Origin: an uncultured Christensenella sp. | GTDB taxonomy: Bacteria; Bacillota; Clostridia; Christensenellales; UBA3700 | Direction: 5' to 3' | Length of the DNA stretch: 64,000 nt | Assembly: GCA_949290515.1 (NCBI GenBank) | Contig: CASERZ010000004.1 | Location: 1-64,000, forward strand | Shown here: positions 1 to 8,587 of the stretch, one piece after another | Numbering within the stretch: position 1 is the first letter of the stretch | Layout of the letters: each line of letters opens with the position of its first letter | Notes under the pieces: model-generated | Database searches by the model: none | The model's input: the letters and a program-made list of their open reading frames with translations, nothing else | What the model was told of the DNA's origin: nothing | Translations under genes and position numbers: made by a program

Positions 1-128
1 CTTGTCGAATATACACCGTTTCGTTTGGTCGGTATGGAGCGAACCCGACGTTTTGCCTTGCGCTTTCGATACTTCGGAAGCGTGGGTATTTTGTCGAGGT
101 GAGCGAATGCGCCGCTATACGCGGTCGC
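1..128. repeat. dispersed 3'-end repeat, copy D (cut by window edge)
   Basis: Non-coding sequence running up to the stop codon of the glycosylase gene. Its right end (GCGCCGCTATACGCG, then TCGCCTATT) matches the right end of the repeat at 2436-2552 that abuts the rng stop codon. Bases 7-33 are a 27-bp exact match, in opposite orientation, to 22979-23005 in the third repeat region. The left part is outside the window, so its full structure is unknown. Confidence 0.6.
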
Positions 129-959
129 CTATTTTCGTTTGTTAAAGAACAGATACTGCTGCGCATACCCCGACATATCGTCCCCGTATATCTCCAAAAG
201 CTCTTTTCTTATCGTTTTGACGTCTGTACTGACCTTTCCGGTTATGTCGGTATATACTTTGCGTATCCAAGTATCGACGGGAAAAACGTCTTGCTTGTGA
301 TAAGCAAAAAGAAGTATGCAATCCGCGACTTTGCTTCCTACGCCCATAAGGGTACACAGCTTTTTGTTGGCTGTTATGCCATCCATAGCGTCTATGCTTT
401 CTAGGTCAAAGCCGTCTGCTACGCTTTTTGCCGTACTCAAAAGATATTTAGCTCTGTATCCCGCACCCAGTTTGGCATAAAAATCCTCGTCTACGCTTGC
501 CATAGCCTGCGGTGTGGGAAATGCCTTGTAGTCCCCCATATCCCTGCCGAGCGCGTCGCAAAGTCTTCGAATAATACCCTTGATTCGCGGTATGTGATTG
601 TTTGCAGAGATGATAAAGCTTATAAGGGTTTCCCACTTATTCTGATTGAGTATCCTTATTCCGTAGCCGTATTCGACTGCCTCATTAAGCAAGGGTTTGT
701 CCTTGAGACGGTTTTTTATTGCCGAGTAGTCCGTAGCGAGGTCGAAAAAACGGTAAAAATACTCTTTATTCCCCTCGTCAAATGTAATCACGGCTTTATC
801 GTCCGTTTCTTGGACAAAACAACGTTTGTCGTCGGAGTACACCTCGTACCGACCGTCGGGCAAGAGAAAATATCTGAATATCTGCCCGCAGTCGAGTATG
901 TGGCGTATGTTGAAGTCCTTTAAGTCCGTTAATATTATACTATCCGTATTTGATGACAT
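129..959 (-). CDS. ogg: 8-oxoguanine DNA glycosylase (OGG1-type)
   Basis: Bifunctional base-excision-repair glycosylase/AP lyase removing oxidised guanine from DNA. The 276-residue protein has an N-terminal OGG-type domain and a helix-hairpin-helix GPD domain. The hairpin GVGSKVADC carries the catalytic lysine (K210), and FPVDTWIRK about 19 residues later carries the catalytic aspartate (D229). The ATG has an upstream AAGGT and a promoter at 988-1016. The TAG stop lies inside the end of a dispersed repeat, so the extreme C-terminus may have been set by that repeat. It diverges from rplU and looks monocistronic. Family assignment is firm; substrate is inferred from the family. Confidence 0.9.
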   Translation of the reverse strand: MSSNTDSIILTDLKDFNIRHILDCGQIFRYFLLPDGRYEVYSDDKRCFVQETDDKAVITFDEGNKEYFYRFFDLATDYSAIKNRLKDKPLLNEAVEYGYGIRILNQNKWETLISFIISANNHIPRIKGIIRRLCDALGRDMGDYKAFPTPQAMASVDEDFYAKLGAGYRAKYLLSTAKSVADGFDLESIDAMDGITANKKLCTLMGVGSKVADCILLFAYHKQDVFPVDTWIRKVYTDITGKVSTDVKTIRKELLEIYGDDMSGYAQQYLFFNKRK

Positions 960-987
960 TTTCGTACCTTTTAGAGCTTTTTGTCTA

Positions 988-1016
988 ATTTTATCATATC
1001 TTCAGCCTTTTTTCAA
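988..1016 (-). promoter_or_regulatory. promoter of ogg
   Basis: On the minus strand TTGAAA, 17 bp, TAAAAT, about 29 nt before the glycosylase ATG. Confidence 0.75.
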
Positions 1017-1147
1017 ACGTTGAAAGCCAACTGGTCAAATATAGTCATCATAGTACATATTTATGCTGTGTTTTATGTGCGAAAAGCAAGTTTTTAAATA
1101 AAAATACGCTATTTGCGTTTATATTTATATAAAACCGGTATTTTTTG

Positions 1148-1177
1148 TTGACATTTGCTTTATACGTATGGTAATAT
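1148..1177 (+). promoter_or_regulatory. promoter of rplU-prp-rpmA
   Basis: TTGACA, 18 bp, TAATAT. The predicted start near 1184 leaves a leader of roughly 70 nt before the rplU ATG. Confidence 0.8.
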
Positions 1178-1179
1178 TA

Positions 1180-1256
1180 TCAACGAGCCGCGTGAAAAGG
1201 GTATCAAAGAGTCTATGACCACCCCATCAGCGAGACTGGTAAGAGGAGGTATTTCA
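1180..1256 (+). ncRNA. L21 leader RNA (putative)
   Basis: This leader lies between the promoter and rplU and contains CGAGCCGCG, then a small hairpin CCATCAGCGAGACTGG, then the AAGAGGAGGT ribosome binding site. Position and elements resemble the Firmicutes L21 leader, a cis element thought to mediate autoregulation by L21. It was judged by eye; a covariance-model match is not confirmed. Confidence 0.55.
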
Positions 1257-1562
1257 ATGTACGCAATCGTTTTGACAGGTGGCAAGCAATACAAAGTTGC
1301 CGAAGGCGAAACCATCAAGGTTGAAAAGCTCGACGCAGAAGTCGGCGCAAACGTTGATTTGGAAGTAGTTATGGTAAGCAACGACGGTAAGGTTTCTTGC
1401 GGAAAAGACGTGGCTAAGGCAAAGGTAGTTGCTAAGGTCGTTGCTCAGGACAAGGCTAAGAAAATCGTAGTTTTCAAGTATAAGTCCAAGAAGAATGAGC
1501 GCAAGCGTCAGGGTCACAGACAGCCCTTCACTGCTTTGAAGATAGAATCTATTAAGGCATAA
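1257..1562 (+). CDS. rplU: 50S ribosomal protein L21
   Basis: Protein of the large ribosomal subunit that binds 23S rRNA. It starts [14 protein letters not shown] and carries the basic C-terminal segment typical of L21 ([16 protein letters not shown]). The frame is open back to 1155, but the ATG at 1257 is chosen because AAGAGGAGGT lies 6 nt upstream and it gives the usual length of about 101 residues. The stop codon overlaps the prp start, so the two are translationally coupled. The operon is rplU-prp-rpmA under one promoter; obgE, a frequent companion, does not follow. Confidence 0.97.
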   Translation: MYAIVLTGGKQYKVAEGETIKVEKLDAEVGANVDLEVVMVSNDGKVSCGKDVAKAKVVAKVVAQDKAKKIVVFKYKSKKNERKRQGHRQPFTALKIESIKA

Positions 1563-1891
1563 TGACCAAAGTTATCGTAACAAAACACGGCAATAGCATC
1601 GTAGAGATAGAATGTGACGGACACACGGGTTACGGAGTACACGGCGAAGACGTGGTATGCTCTGCTCTCTCGTCGGTAGTACAGACCGCGGTACTCGGAC
1701 TTTTTCAGGTAGCGGGTGTCAACGTAGACTACAAAGTCAACGACAAAAAAGGATATCTCAAGGCTTCCCTCCCCAGGGATTTGGACGATGCCACAAGGCA
1801 CGACTGTGACGTAATACTCAATACTATGTTGTTGGGAATAACGGATTTACACGAAGGCTTTTCTGATTTTATAGAATTGGAGGTAAAGTAA
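1562..1891 (+). CDS. prp: ribosomal-processing cysteine protease Prp
   Basis: Cysteine protease (formerly YsxB) that removes the N-terminal extension of L27, an essential step in ribosome assembly in Firmicutes. The 109 residues show the catalytic histidine in GHTGYG and the catalytic cysteine in DVVCSALS. It begins within the rplU stop codon, and its substrate rpmA starts immediately after it. The L27 encoded here does carry a matching cleavage site, so the pair is functionally consistent. Confidence 0.95.
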   Translation: MTKVIVTKHGNSIVEIECDGHTGYGVHGEDVVCSALSSVVQTAVLGLFQVAGVNVDYKVNDKKGYLKASLPRDLDDATRHDCDVILNTMLLGITDLHEGFSDFIELEVK

Positions 1892-1892
1892 T

Positions 1893-2168
1893 ATGTTTAT
1901 TAATATTCAGTTATTTGCTCACAAGAAGGGTGTTGGTAGCTCGAGAAACGGCAGAGACTCCGAATCCAAAAGACTCGGACCCAAGAGAGCTGACGGTCAA
2001 TTCGTATTGGCAGGCAACATTCTCGTAAGACAAAGAGGAACGAAGTTCCACGTTGGCAACAACGTAGGCATCGGCAAGGACGATACCCTCTATGCTCTTA
2101 TCGACGGCGTTGTAAGATTCGAACGCAAGGGCAAGGACAAAAAGCAAGTCAGCGTATACGCAAAGTAA
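1893..2168 (+). CDS. rpmA: 50S ribosomal protein L27 with cleavable N-terminus
   Basis: Large-subunit protein whose N-terminus reaches the peptidyl transferase centre. The 91-residue protein begins [13 protein letters not shown]; the [10 protein letters not shown] junction is the processing site recognised by Prp in Firmicutes and related phyla, exposing the functional AHKKG end. It is the last gene of the operon and is followed by a strong terminator. Confidence 0.97.
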   Translation: MFINIQLFAHKKGVGSSRNGRDSESKRLGPKRADGQFVLAGNILVRQRGTKFHVGNNVGIGKDDTLYALIDGVVRFERKGKDKKQVSVYAK

Positions 2169-2184
2169 TCGCAACCAAAAAATC

Positions 2185-2211
2185 AAAGGGACTCGAAAGA
2201 GTCCCTTTTTT
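2185..2211 (+). terminator. terminator of rplU-prp-rpmA
   Basis: Perfect GGGACTC/GAGTCCC stem with a GAAA loop, then TTTTTT. Confidence 0.9.
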
Positions 2212-2329
2212 ATTATCGTTTTGCATATTTGTGAGAATTATTATTCCGCCATCATAAGAACTGTTTGCGATACTACTACTCTGTACTACTCCCCACTTAA
2301 ATTAGTGCGGATTTTTCTTTTTCAAGACC

Positions 2330-2558
2330 GACTACGAAAGGAGCGTACTAGATGTACGTGATTGAGCGCGAGTGCCGCAGATAAAGGCAAAATATACGCC
2401 ACAATGTTCCCTACTCTGTGCGAGCGCGGAGAGTGGTGTGATTTTGCTAATTCTCGGGGTTGGCACGAATCCTGAGCGTACTTTGCGTACGTGACGGTGA
2501 GTGGCGTTCACGAAATTCGCAAAGGCGCGCCGCTATACGCGCTCGCCTATTAGGTCGC
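2330..2558. repeat. dispersed 3'-end repeat, copies A1 and A2
   Basis: The 390-nt gap between rpmA and the rng stop holds no gene beyond the terminator. It contains two related units: A1 (about 2341-2392) and A2 (about 2436-2552). Both contain GAGCGTAC followed by GTACGTGA, which can form a small hairpin. A1 aligns over about 50 nt with the unit at 23152, including TGAGC, GAG and GCAGATAAAG. A2 ends GCGCCGCTATACGCG plus TCGCCTATT, as at position 128. TCGCCTA is repeated directly at the boundary with rng, which looks like a short target duplication. Confidence 0.65.
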
Positions 2559-4049
2559 CTAATAAAGCATCTTAGCACTATTAGGCAAATCCAACACCGC
2601 CCCGTGCAATACCTTGACTTCAAACTTTTCGATATGCATATGCTTGTCGCTCTTGATGTATATACGACGGTCGCGCCACTCTCCTGCGCATTCTTTCTCG
2701 AGAAGGCGGTAAGCAAAGAGTTTGTGGCTTACGCTGGGAGCAAGCGTGACAAGTACAGCTTTATTGTCCTTGCAGGCAAAAACGTCGTTAAGATAATTCT
2801 TAAGACGTGCCGCCATTACTTCGTCACTCAATACATAGCCGTCACCGTTACAATAAGGGCAAGTCTGAAGCATTACGCTCTCGAGCATACTTCTGGTCTT
2901 TTTGCGGGTCAGCTCGACAAGTCCTAAGGGAGTCATACCTATAAGCGAAGTTTTGGTCCTGTCTTTTGCAAGGTGCTCCTGCAATACGTCAAGCACTTTT
3001 TGAGAATGCTCGGGATTTTCCATATCAATAAAATCTATGATTACGATACCGCCGATATTGCGCACTCTGAGCTGTCTTGCAATTTCCTTTGCGGCAATGC
3101 AATTGGTATCGAATACCGTCTGTTCGAGGTTTTTCTCGCCTACGTATTTACCGGTATTGACGTCTATTACCGTCAAAGCTTCTGTGCGGTCTATTATGAG
3201 ATAGGCACCGTTTTCGAGTACGACTTTTCTCTGCAAAAGCGCAGTAACCTGTTTTGTAATCCCGTACTTTTTCTGCATATTTTCCTTGCCCTCGTAAAGC
3301 ACGAACAAATCGGGCTTTTTCTCGTTGAGCGAGGAAAAGGCAATCTTGAATTCTTCGAGAAGCTTTTTATCGTTGATAATAATATGGTCTACATCGTCTC
3401 TCAACATATCTCTGACCGCTCTTATGGCTACGCCCTCTTCTTTGTACAAAAGCGAGCCTGCGGGCTTTGTATTGTTGAGCTGTTTGATTTTGTTCCACTT
3501 TTCGACAAGGTCGGCAATCTCTTCTTTTATTTCCTCTTTTGTACAATCGACCGACTGAGTACGGAAAATCAGTCCGTACCCCTCGGGCTTAACTTCTGCG
3601 GCAAAATCGAGAAGTTTTTGTTTGACCTTTTCGTCGGTAATTTTACGGCTTACACCTACGTAATCAATTTGGGGCATAAGCACGACACCTCTTCCGGGAA
3701 GGGTGATATTCATAGTAATGCGCGCGCCCTTAGAGCCGAATTGCTCCTTGGTAACCTGACACATTATCGTATCTCCCGCCCTGAGATTGAGTTTTTTATC
3801 TGTTACGTCCTTGAGTATTTCCACATACTCGAGCGTATCGCCCGCGTAAAGAAAAGCGTTTTTCTCCAGTCCTATATTTACGAAAGCCGCCTGCATACCG
3901 TTGAGTACGTTTTGCACTTTGCCCTTGTAGATATTACCTACAAGTCGCGTCATATTTTTTCGCTCTACCCAAAACTCAACCAACTCACCGTCGGCAACTA
4001 TACACACCTGCGTATCGCTGGGATTTACGCTTATAAGTATGTCTTTCAT
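2559..4049 (-). CDS. rng: ribonuclease E/G family endoribonuclease
   Basis: Endonuclease for rRNA maturation and mRNA turnover. The 496 residues carry an N-terminal S1-like RNA-binding region (about 35-110), then the catalytic core with VIDVNTG (D296, N298) and IIDFIDM (D339), the Mg-binding residues known from RNase E, and the zinc-link CPYC at 397-400. There is no long RNase E scaffold tail, so it is RNase G-like. Its start overlaps the DUF2344 stop by 4 nt (ATGA), and it is last in the ROK-rSAM-DUF2344-rng operon. In most Clostridia it lies colinear with rplU; here the two converge. The stop codon sits at a repeat boundary. Confidence 0.93.
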   Translation of the reverse strand: MKDILISVNPSDTQVCIVADGELVEFWVERKNMTRLVGNIYKGKVQNVLNGMQAAFVNIGLEKNAFLYAGDTLEYVEILKDVTDKKLNLRAGDTIMCQVTKEQFGSKGARITMNITLPGRGVVLMPQIDYVGVSRKITDEKVKQKLLDFAAEVKPEGYGLIFRTQSVDCTKEEIKEEIADLVEKWNKIKQLNNTKPAGSLLYKEEGVAIRAVRDMLRDDVDHIIINDKKLLEEFKIAFSSLNEKKPDLFVLYEGKENMQKKYGITKQVTALLQRKVVLENGAYLIIDRTEALTVIDVNTGKYVGEKNLEQTVFDTNCIAAKEIARQLRVRNIGGIVIIDFIDMENPEHSQKVLDVLQEHLAKDRTKTSLIGMTPLGLVELTRKKTRSMLESVMLQTCPYCNGDGYVLSDEVMAARLKNYLNDVFACKDNKAVLVTLAPSVSHKLFAYRLLEKECAGEWRDRRIYIKSDKHMHIEKFEVKVLHGAVLDLPNSAKMLY

Positions 4050-4693
4050 CTGAGCACTTCCTCCACGTCGCGAAAACTTCCCTTATCTCCCACAAGCTGA
4101 GCGGTACGGAAGATATCGTTGATTTTGATATCGCAACCGAATTTACCGTTGATATGTCTTACTACGTCGTCGCATCTTAGGTTGGTATTGCCGGTAGCCA
4201 AACGCATACAGAGCGTATCGTCCTCGACTTTTAAAGCATATACCATAGGTGCGATATCTTTTTTTATAACTTCGCCCTTTTTGTTTACGTCTATAAAATA
4301 GCTTTGACTGTCCGCGATTTTTTCAATCTCCTTGGAAAGAGATTGCGAGCTTTTTACCCTGTAATCGCTTGCCGTAACGATTGCCGCGATATTGGGGTTT
4401 TTATCCTTGTAAAAACTTTCTACGGCACGCATACCCACGGGCATAGAAGCATTGTATCTCTTCAAAAACTCGTCCTTGTCTATTCCGTTGCATTCGACGG
4501 CAAAGTACTCCGCGAGGGATTGCACTCCTAGCGGAACGGGAGTAGAGGTATAAGTGAGCATATGCGGGATAAATCCTTGCGAATACTTCACGTCGATTTT
4601 TGCTCTCTTGAGTCCTCTTTGGAGCACTCTTAGAATATCTTTCTGCGAAACGTAGCTTACGTCGTCGACCTTGTAATGTCTGAGTATAATCAT
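4046..4693 (-). CDS. DUF2344 (TIGR03936-type) protein
   Basis: A 215-residue protein of the family found next to, or fused to, the TIGR03960 radical SAM protein and next to rng. The N-terminus (LRHYKVDDVSYVSQKDILRVLQRGLKRA) is typical, and the following GFIPHMLTYTSTPVPLGVQS segment is the family signature. No enzyme activity is established. Overlapping ATGA junctions on both sides imply tight translational coupling, and context suggests a shared role with the radical SAM enzyme in RNA or ribosome maturation; that is inference. Confidence 0.85.
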   Translation of the reverse strand: MIILRHYKVDDVSYVSQKDILRVLQRGLKRAKIDVKYSQGFIPHMLTYTSTPVPLGVQSLAEYFAVECNGIDKDEFLKRYNASMPVGMRAVESFYKDKNPNIAAIVTASDYRVKSSQSLSKEIEKIADSQSYFIDVNKKGEVIKKDIAPMVYALKVEDDTLCMRLATGNTNLRCDDVVRHINGKFGCDIKINDIFRTAQLVGDKGSFRDVEEVLR

Positions 4694-6435
4694 TTAAAGC
4701 ACCTCGCAAACTTATTCGCACCGCAACCGTTGCACTTGCCTATGCAATTGGGCGTAGTCTTGCCTTCGTAAGCAAGATGACGTTCTTTGAGAAGATAGCT
4801 TTTTTTGACGCCGTTGTCTATTATATCCCACGGCAAGGTTTCGTCTTCTTTAAAGCCGTTGAGGAATTTCTTATAGTCGACATTCGTTTCTTCAAAGGCT
4901 TTTATCCACTTATCGTAGTCGAAATTTTCGCTCCAGCTGTCAAATACGCATCCCAGTTCGTACGCTCTGACGACTGCACGCGCTATCGACTCGTCGCCTC
5001 TTGCGAGTACCGCTTCGATGACGGAAGCTTTCGCGTCGTGCCAACTGTACTTGACGTTTTTAATACGCAGGTTATCCTTGAGAAAATCTTGTTTTCTGTA
5101 CATCTCCTCGATAGGAATCTGCGCTTCCCACTGAAAAGGCGTGAGCGGCTTGGGAATGAATACCGAAGTGGAAACTACGATATTCAAAAGCTTCGATTTG
5201 CCGTATTTGTAGTGCAATTGTTTGACGAGTTTTACTATATCGACTATACCCTGCAAGTCCTCGTCCGTCTCCGTGGGAAGTCCCGTAATAAAATACAGCT
5301 TTACGTTTTTGACGCCGTACTTCAATGCCGCCGTAAGAGAAGTCAATATATCTTCCTCGGATATGTTTTTATTTATTACGTTGCGAAGTCTTTGAGTGCC
5401 CGCCTCGGGCGCAAACGTAAGCGACGCGCCCTGCATATCCTCGTATATCTCCGCTTCGAAACTGTCAAGTCGCAATGACGGCAAAGCAAGTTTTACCTTA
5501 CGCTTGTCCGCCTCCTCTTTTATCCTTGCAACGAGTTCCTTGAGCTGAGAATAGTCCGACGTGCTAAGACTTGACAGACTGAGTTCGTCATAGCCCGTGT
5601 TGTCCATAAGCTCTGTAGCATATCTCACGAGCGTATCGACTTTTCTTTCCCTTATGGGTCTGTAATAAAATCCTGCCTGACAAAATCTGCAGCCGTTGGC
5701 GCAGCCTCTGAAAAGTTCGATAGTCGAACGGTCGTGAACTATCTCGCAGTTGGGAACAAGAATTTTTGTGGGAAAATATGCCTTGTCCAAATCTTCGAGT
5801 ACGGCTCTTTTGACGGGATTATTGAGCGAAGGAACGTATACGCCGTCAAGTTTGGTCGCACGCTCCAAAAACTCTTTTTTGGAAAGCTTCTGACGTTTGC
5901 AGAGCGTATGAAGCTCTACGAGTTCCTTGAGGTTTTTCTCTCCTTCGCCTATCAGCACCGCGTCGAAAAAAGGCGCGAAAGGCATAGGATTGACTACGCA
6001 AGGCCCGCCCGCTACTACGGGAGGATATTCCTCTCCTCTGTCTTTAGCGTAATAAGGTATGCCCATCAAATCGAGCATATAAGCAATATTGGTAAACTGA
6101 AGTTCGAATTGTACGGAAAATCCTATAAGGTCAAAGGTCTTGACGTCTCTTTTCGTTTCGATGGAAAACAAAGGCAGATTGTTGATTTTCAGCTGCTGAG
6201 CCATATCGACGTCGGGAGCGTAACTCCTCTCGCATACTACCCCGTCGGTATCGTTGAGCATATGATACAAAATTCTCGTGCCTATATTGGACATACCCAC
6301 TTCGTATTTGTCGCAAAAACAAAGACATACCCTTTCTTCGCAAGGCTTGTCCATATCGGGCAGATTGTATTCTCCTCCCACGTATCTCGCGGGCTTTTGT
6401 ACTTTCAATAAAATATCTTTGAGTTTATCCTGCAT
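4690..6435 (-). CDS. TIGR03960 family B12-binding/radical SAM protein
   Basis: A 581-residue radical SAM enzyme of unknown substrate. The N-terminal third looks like a B12-binding-type region (VCERSYAPDVD, VVAGGPCVVNP). The 4Fe-4S motif is C245-x3-C249-x2-C252 in RGCANGCRFCQAGF, followed by the SAM-barrel segments LSLSSLSTSDYSQL and TFAPEAGTQRLRNVINK. The C-terminus has a further cysteine cluster (CIGKCNGCGANKFARC) that could bind another metal or cluster. It lies 7 nt after the ROK kinase and overlaps DUF2344 by 4 nt, the standard clostridial arrangement. Confidence 0.92.
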   Translation of the reverse strand: MQDKLKDILLKVQKPARYVGGEYNLPDMDKPCEERVCLCFCDKYEVGMSNIGTRILYHMLNDTDGVVCERSYAPDVDMAQQLKINNLPLFSIETKRDVKTFDLIGFSVQFELQFTNIAYMLDLMGIPYYAKDRGEEYPPVVAGGPCVVNPMPFAPFFDAVLIGEGEKNLKELVELHTLCKRQKLSKKEFLERATKLDGVYVPSLNNPVKRAVLEDLDKAYFPTKILVPNCEIVHDRSTIELFRGCANGCRFCQAGFYYRPIRERKVDTLVRYATELMDNTGYDELSLSSLSTSDYSQLKELVARIKEEADKRKVKLALPSLRLDSFEAEIYEDMQGASLTFAPEAGTQRLRNVINKNISEEDILTSLTAALKYGVKNVKLYFITGLPTETDEDLQGIVDIVKLVKQLHYKYGKSKLLNIVVSTSVFIPKPLTPFQWEAQIPIEEMYRKQDFLKDNLRIKNVKYSWHDAKASVIEAVLARGDESIARAVVRAYELGCVFDSWSENFDYDKWIKAFEETNVDYKKFLNGFKEDETLPWDIIDNGVKKSYLLKERHLAYEGKTTPNCIGKCNGCGANKFARCFK

Positions 6436-6442
6436 AATATAC

Positions 6443-7381
6443 CTACATTACCAAAGCCGCGGCACCCATAAATTCTGCACTCTCGCCCAGTTTCGCGCTG
6501 ACTACGTCGACGTAGGGATAAAAGCCGTTGTTGTCTATATATTCGTTGAGTTTCTTTTTTACGGGAAGAGTGAGAGCCGCGCCTTCGTTGGCAATTCCTC
6601 CGCCTATTATGAAAGCCTGAGGGTGAAGTATGTTGGTAAGACCTATAAGTCCGTAAGTCACGTAATCGATATATCTCTCTATAAGAGAAGCGGCTACCTT
6701 GTCTCCCTTTCGTGCCGCAATGAATGCGGATTTTCCGCTTATTCCCTCTTTGCATACTTCAGCCAGTATGCCGTCGGGATTTTTTCTTACTGCTTCTCTT
6801 GTCTGTCTGACGAATGCCTTTGCCGAAGCAAAAGTCTCCCAGCAGCCTCTGTTTCCGCAGTCACATTTTTCTCCGTCCACGCTGATTCCCATATGTCCGG
6901 CTTCCGCACCCGCGCAACCCAGACCTTCGAACAGCTTTCCGTCAAGAATAATACCCGAGCCTATGCCCGTGCCGAGAGTGATATACACCAGATTCTTATA
7001 GTTGCGACCGCTTCCGAAACGCTGTTCGCCGAGAGCTGCGCAGTTGGCGTCGTTGCATACCTTGCAGGGCTTACCCGTAAGGTTGGTCACGTCTCCCGCA
7101 AGTTCTACCCCTTTCCAGTTGAGCGTAGAACAGGACATTACAAGTCCCGCTCTCGAGTTGCAAATACCCGGCACGCCTATACCTATGCCAGAGATATCGT
7201 CGGTATAAATACCAGCTTGTTCGCAAAGCACTCCTATGTTGCTTATAATCTCCAAAAGCACGGCGTCATAACCACGCTCTTGTTCGGTTTTGTAAGACAT
7301 AGAGGACAGTACGCGACCGAAATCGTCGACAATGCCCATTTTGATATTTTTCCCGCCTATATCAACTCCGACATAATTCAT
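6443..7381 (-). CDS. ROK family glucokinase-type sugar kinase
   Basis: Cytoplasmic ATP-dependent kinase, most likely phosphorylating glucose at C6. The 312 residues include the phosphate loop DIGGKNIKMGIV, the substrate loop ending in EAGHM (catalytic site region TLGTGIGSG) and the ROK zinc site CDCGNRGCWET. A GAGGT ribosome binding site 5 nt before the ATG and a promoter at 7418-7446 show it heads its own operon. Its placement between spoIVFB and the radical SAM gene is not part of the usual cluster. Glucokinase is the best guess; other hexoses or N-acetyl sugars are possible. Confidence 0.88.
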   Translation of the reverse strand: MNYVGVDIGGKNIKMGIVDDFGRVLSSMSYKTEQERGYDAVLLEIISNIGVLCEQAGIYTDDISGIGIGVPGICNSRAGLVMSCSTLNWKGVELAGDVTNLTGKPCKVCNDANCAALGEQRFGSGRNYKNLVYITLGTGIGSGIILDGKLFEGLGCAGAEAGHMGISVDGEKCDCGNRGCWETFASAKAFVRQTREAVRKNPDGILAEVCKEGISGKSAFIAARKGDKVAASLIERYIDYVTYGLIGLTNILHPQAFIIGGGIANEGAALTLPVKKKLNEYIDNNGFYPYVDVVSAKLGESAEFMGAAALVM

Positions 7382-7417
7382 AGTCTACCTCAACTGTCTA
7401 AGAATCAGATATAAAAC

Positions 7418-7446
7418 AGTATATCAAAAATAGCGGATATTTGCAA
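7418..7446 (-). promoter_or_regulatory. promoter of ROK-rSAM-DUF2344-rng
   Basis: Minus strand TTGCAA, 17 bp, TATACT, about 36 nt upstream of the ATG. Confidence 0.7.
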
Positions 7447-7465
7447 GGTATTTATATATAAATAT

Positions 7466-7492
7466 AGCCGACGAGAGGTTAATCGTCGGCTG
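7466..7492 (-). terminator. hairpin at the spoIVFB stop codon
   Basis: AGCCGACGA/TCGTCGGCT stem enclosing the spoIVFB stop codon, followed by a TA-rich rather than pure T tract; probable but weak terminator. Confidence 0.5.
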
Positions 7493-8333
7493 ACTTGTCA
7501 TCGCGCATAGCATTTAGCGCGCGAATAACGGGTGTAGACAGTTCGTTGGCAATACAGAGTTTTCCGAGCGTTTTTTCGCTGATACTGTCTATCTCCTCTC
7601 CCTGCTCGTCGACTATTATGAAAAAACAAGCCGTATCTTTGCCCACATAGGACAGCAACCTTACCAAAGAGGTATTGCCCGACACATAGACGGTTTTTTC
7701 TATCAAGCCGCCCGAATAGTCCTTTACCAAAGGAGTATTTTTGGTGATATGGTAATAGCTCTCTCCCCCTCCTTTGACTACTCCGCCGAACAACAGAAAA
7801 ATACCGAAAACGGGAAGCGTTACGTTGAGAGTAACCACCGCCAAAACAATACCGAGTATTGTCATTGCAGCTCCCGCCGCAATCGTCATTACGCGTATAA
7901 TTTTTACGGCTCTAATTTTGTTTTTGGCAAAACTTACCACAACCCTGCTACCGTCGAGAGGATAAAAAGGCAAAAGGTTTACAAGACCTAACGCAAGAGA
8001 GGCAAGACAAATATCCTGCGTATAGTTGTAGACCTCGGGAATTACCCACCAAGCCGCCACGACGAAAGTGGAAAACGCGATATTGAAAAAAGGAGCAGCC
8101 AGCGCGATAAGAATATTATCGCTGTCGCTGTACTCCTCTTTGCAATCGACTACTCCGCCGTAAGGCATTACGGTAATAACTCCTGCCGCGTAGCCTCTGA
8201 GTTTAGCCATTCTGTTGTGCGCGATTTCGTGCGCGACCACTCCGATGAGATAACCGCACAATAATTCAAATCTGCCGAGCACGACAAAAAATGCCGCCAG
8301 CATAAAAAACAGAGGATGAAATTTGATTTTCAA
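7479..8333 (-). CDS. spoIVFB: SpoIVFB-type M50 site-2 metalloprotease
   Basis: Intramembrane zinc protease; in spore formers SpoIVFB cleaves pro-sigma-K. The 284 residues have several membrane segments, the zinc motif HEIAH (35-39) in the second and the third ligand in LLPFYPLDGSRVV (D127), plus a C-terminal region (about 205-275) like the CBS-type domain of SpoIVFB. It begins with TTG directly after the stop of the small membrane protein, so it is probably translationally coupled. Position (minD-minE-x-spoIVFB) matches the clostridial cluster. Whether this organism sporulates cannot be told here; a vegetative S2P role is possible. Confidence 0.85.
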   Translation of the reverse strand: MKIKFHPLFFMLAAFFVVLGRFELLCGYLIGVVAHEIAHNRMAKLRGYAAGVITVMPYGGVVDCKEEYSDSDNILIALAAPFFNIAFSTFVVAAWWVIPEVYNYTQDICLASLALGLVNLLPFYPLDGSRVVVSFAKNKIRAVKIIRVMTIAAGAAMTILGIVLAVVTLNVTLPVFGIFLLFGGVVKGGGESYYHITKNTPLVKDYSGGLIEKTVYVSGNTSLVRLLSYVGKDTACFFIIVDEQGEEIDSISEKTLGKLCIANELSTPVIRALNAMRDDKSADD

Positions 8334-8516
8334 TTAAAGACCCATCTGAATGATTCTCGATATCATTACGCCGCAGCTTATGCCCACGCATATTATGGCT
8401 TGAACGATGAGAAGGTCCAGAACGCCCGCTTTCTTCTTTTTGCTTGCAGGCTTACGGGTAATGTTTTCGTTGGGAAAAGAAACGCTTTCGGTAATTTTGC
8501 AATCGTCGTATTTCAT
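8334..8516 (-). CDS. 60-residue single-pass membrane protein in the spoIVFA position
   Basis: A short protein with a polar N-terminus, a basic stretch (KPASKKKK) and one C-terminal membrane helix (VLDLLIVQAIICVGISCGVMI), ending in the cytoplasm-to-outside orientation expected from the positive-inside rule. It has a GGAG ribosome binding site 7 nt before the ATG and ends directly against the spoIVFB start. In related genomes spoIVFA, a longer membrane protein with an M23/LytM domain, occupies this slot. This may be a reduced SpoIVFA that keeps only the membrane anchor, or an unrelated regulator. No sequence family recognised. Confidence 0.7.
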   Translation of the reverse strand: MKYDDCKITESVSFPNENITRKPASKKKKAGVLDLLIVQAIICVGISCGVMISRIIQMGL

Positions 8517-8587
8517 TGTTACACTCCTACTTCACAAGATTAGTATATCTTATTAAGTTAAGGCGTGCGATATGACAAAAATATCAA

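Noticed and set aside
1155-1256. N-terminally extended L21
   Set aside because: The extension would start inside the promoter and read through the leader; the ATG at 1257 has a strong ribosome binding site and the family start.
2973-4100. 375-codon open frame antisense to rng
   Set aside because: Opposite strand encodes RNase E/G with intact catalytic residues; the antisense frame has no recognisable domain or start signal.
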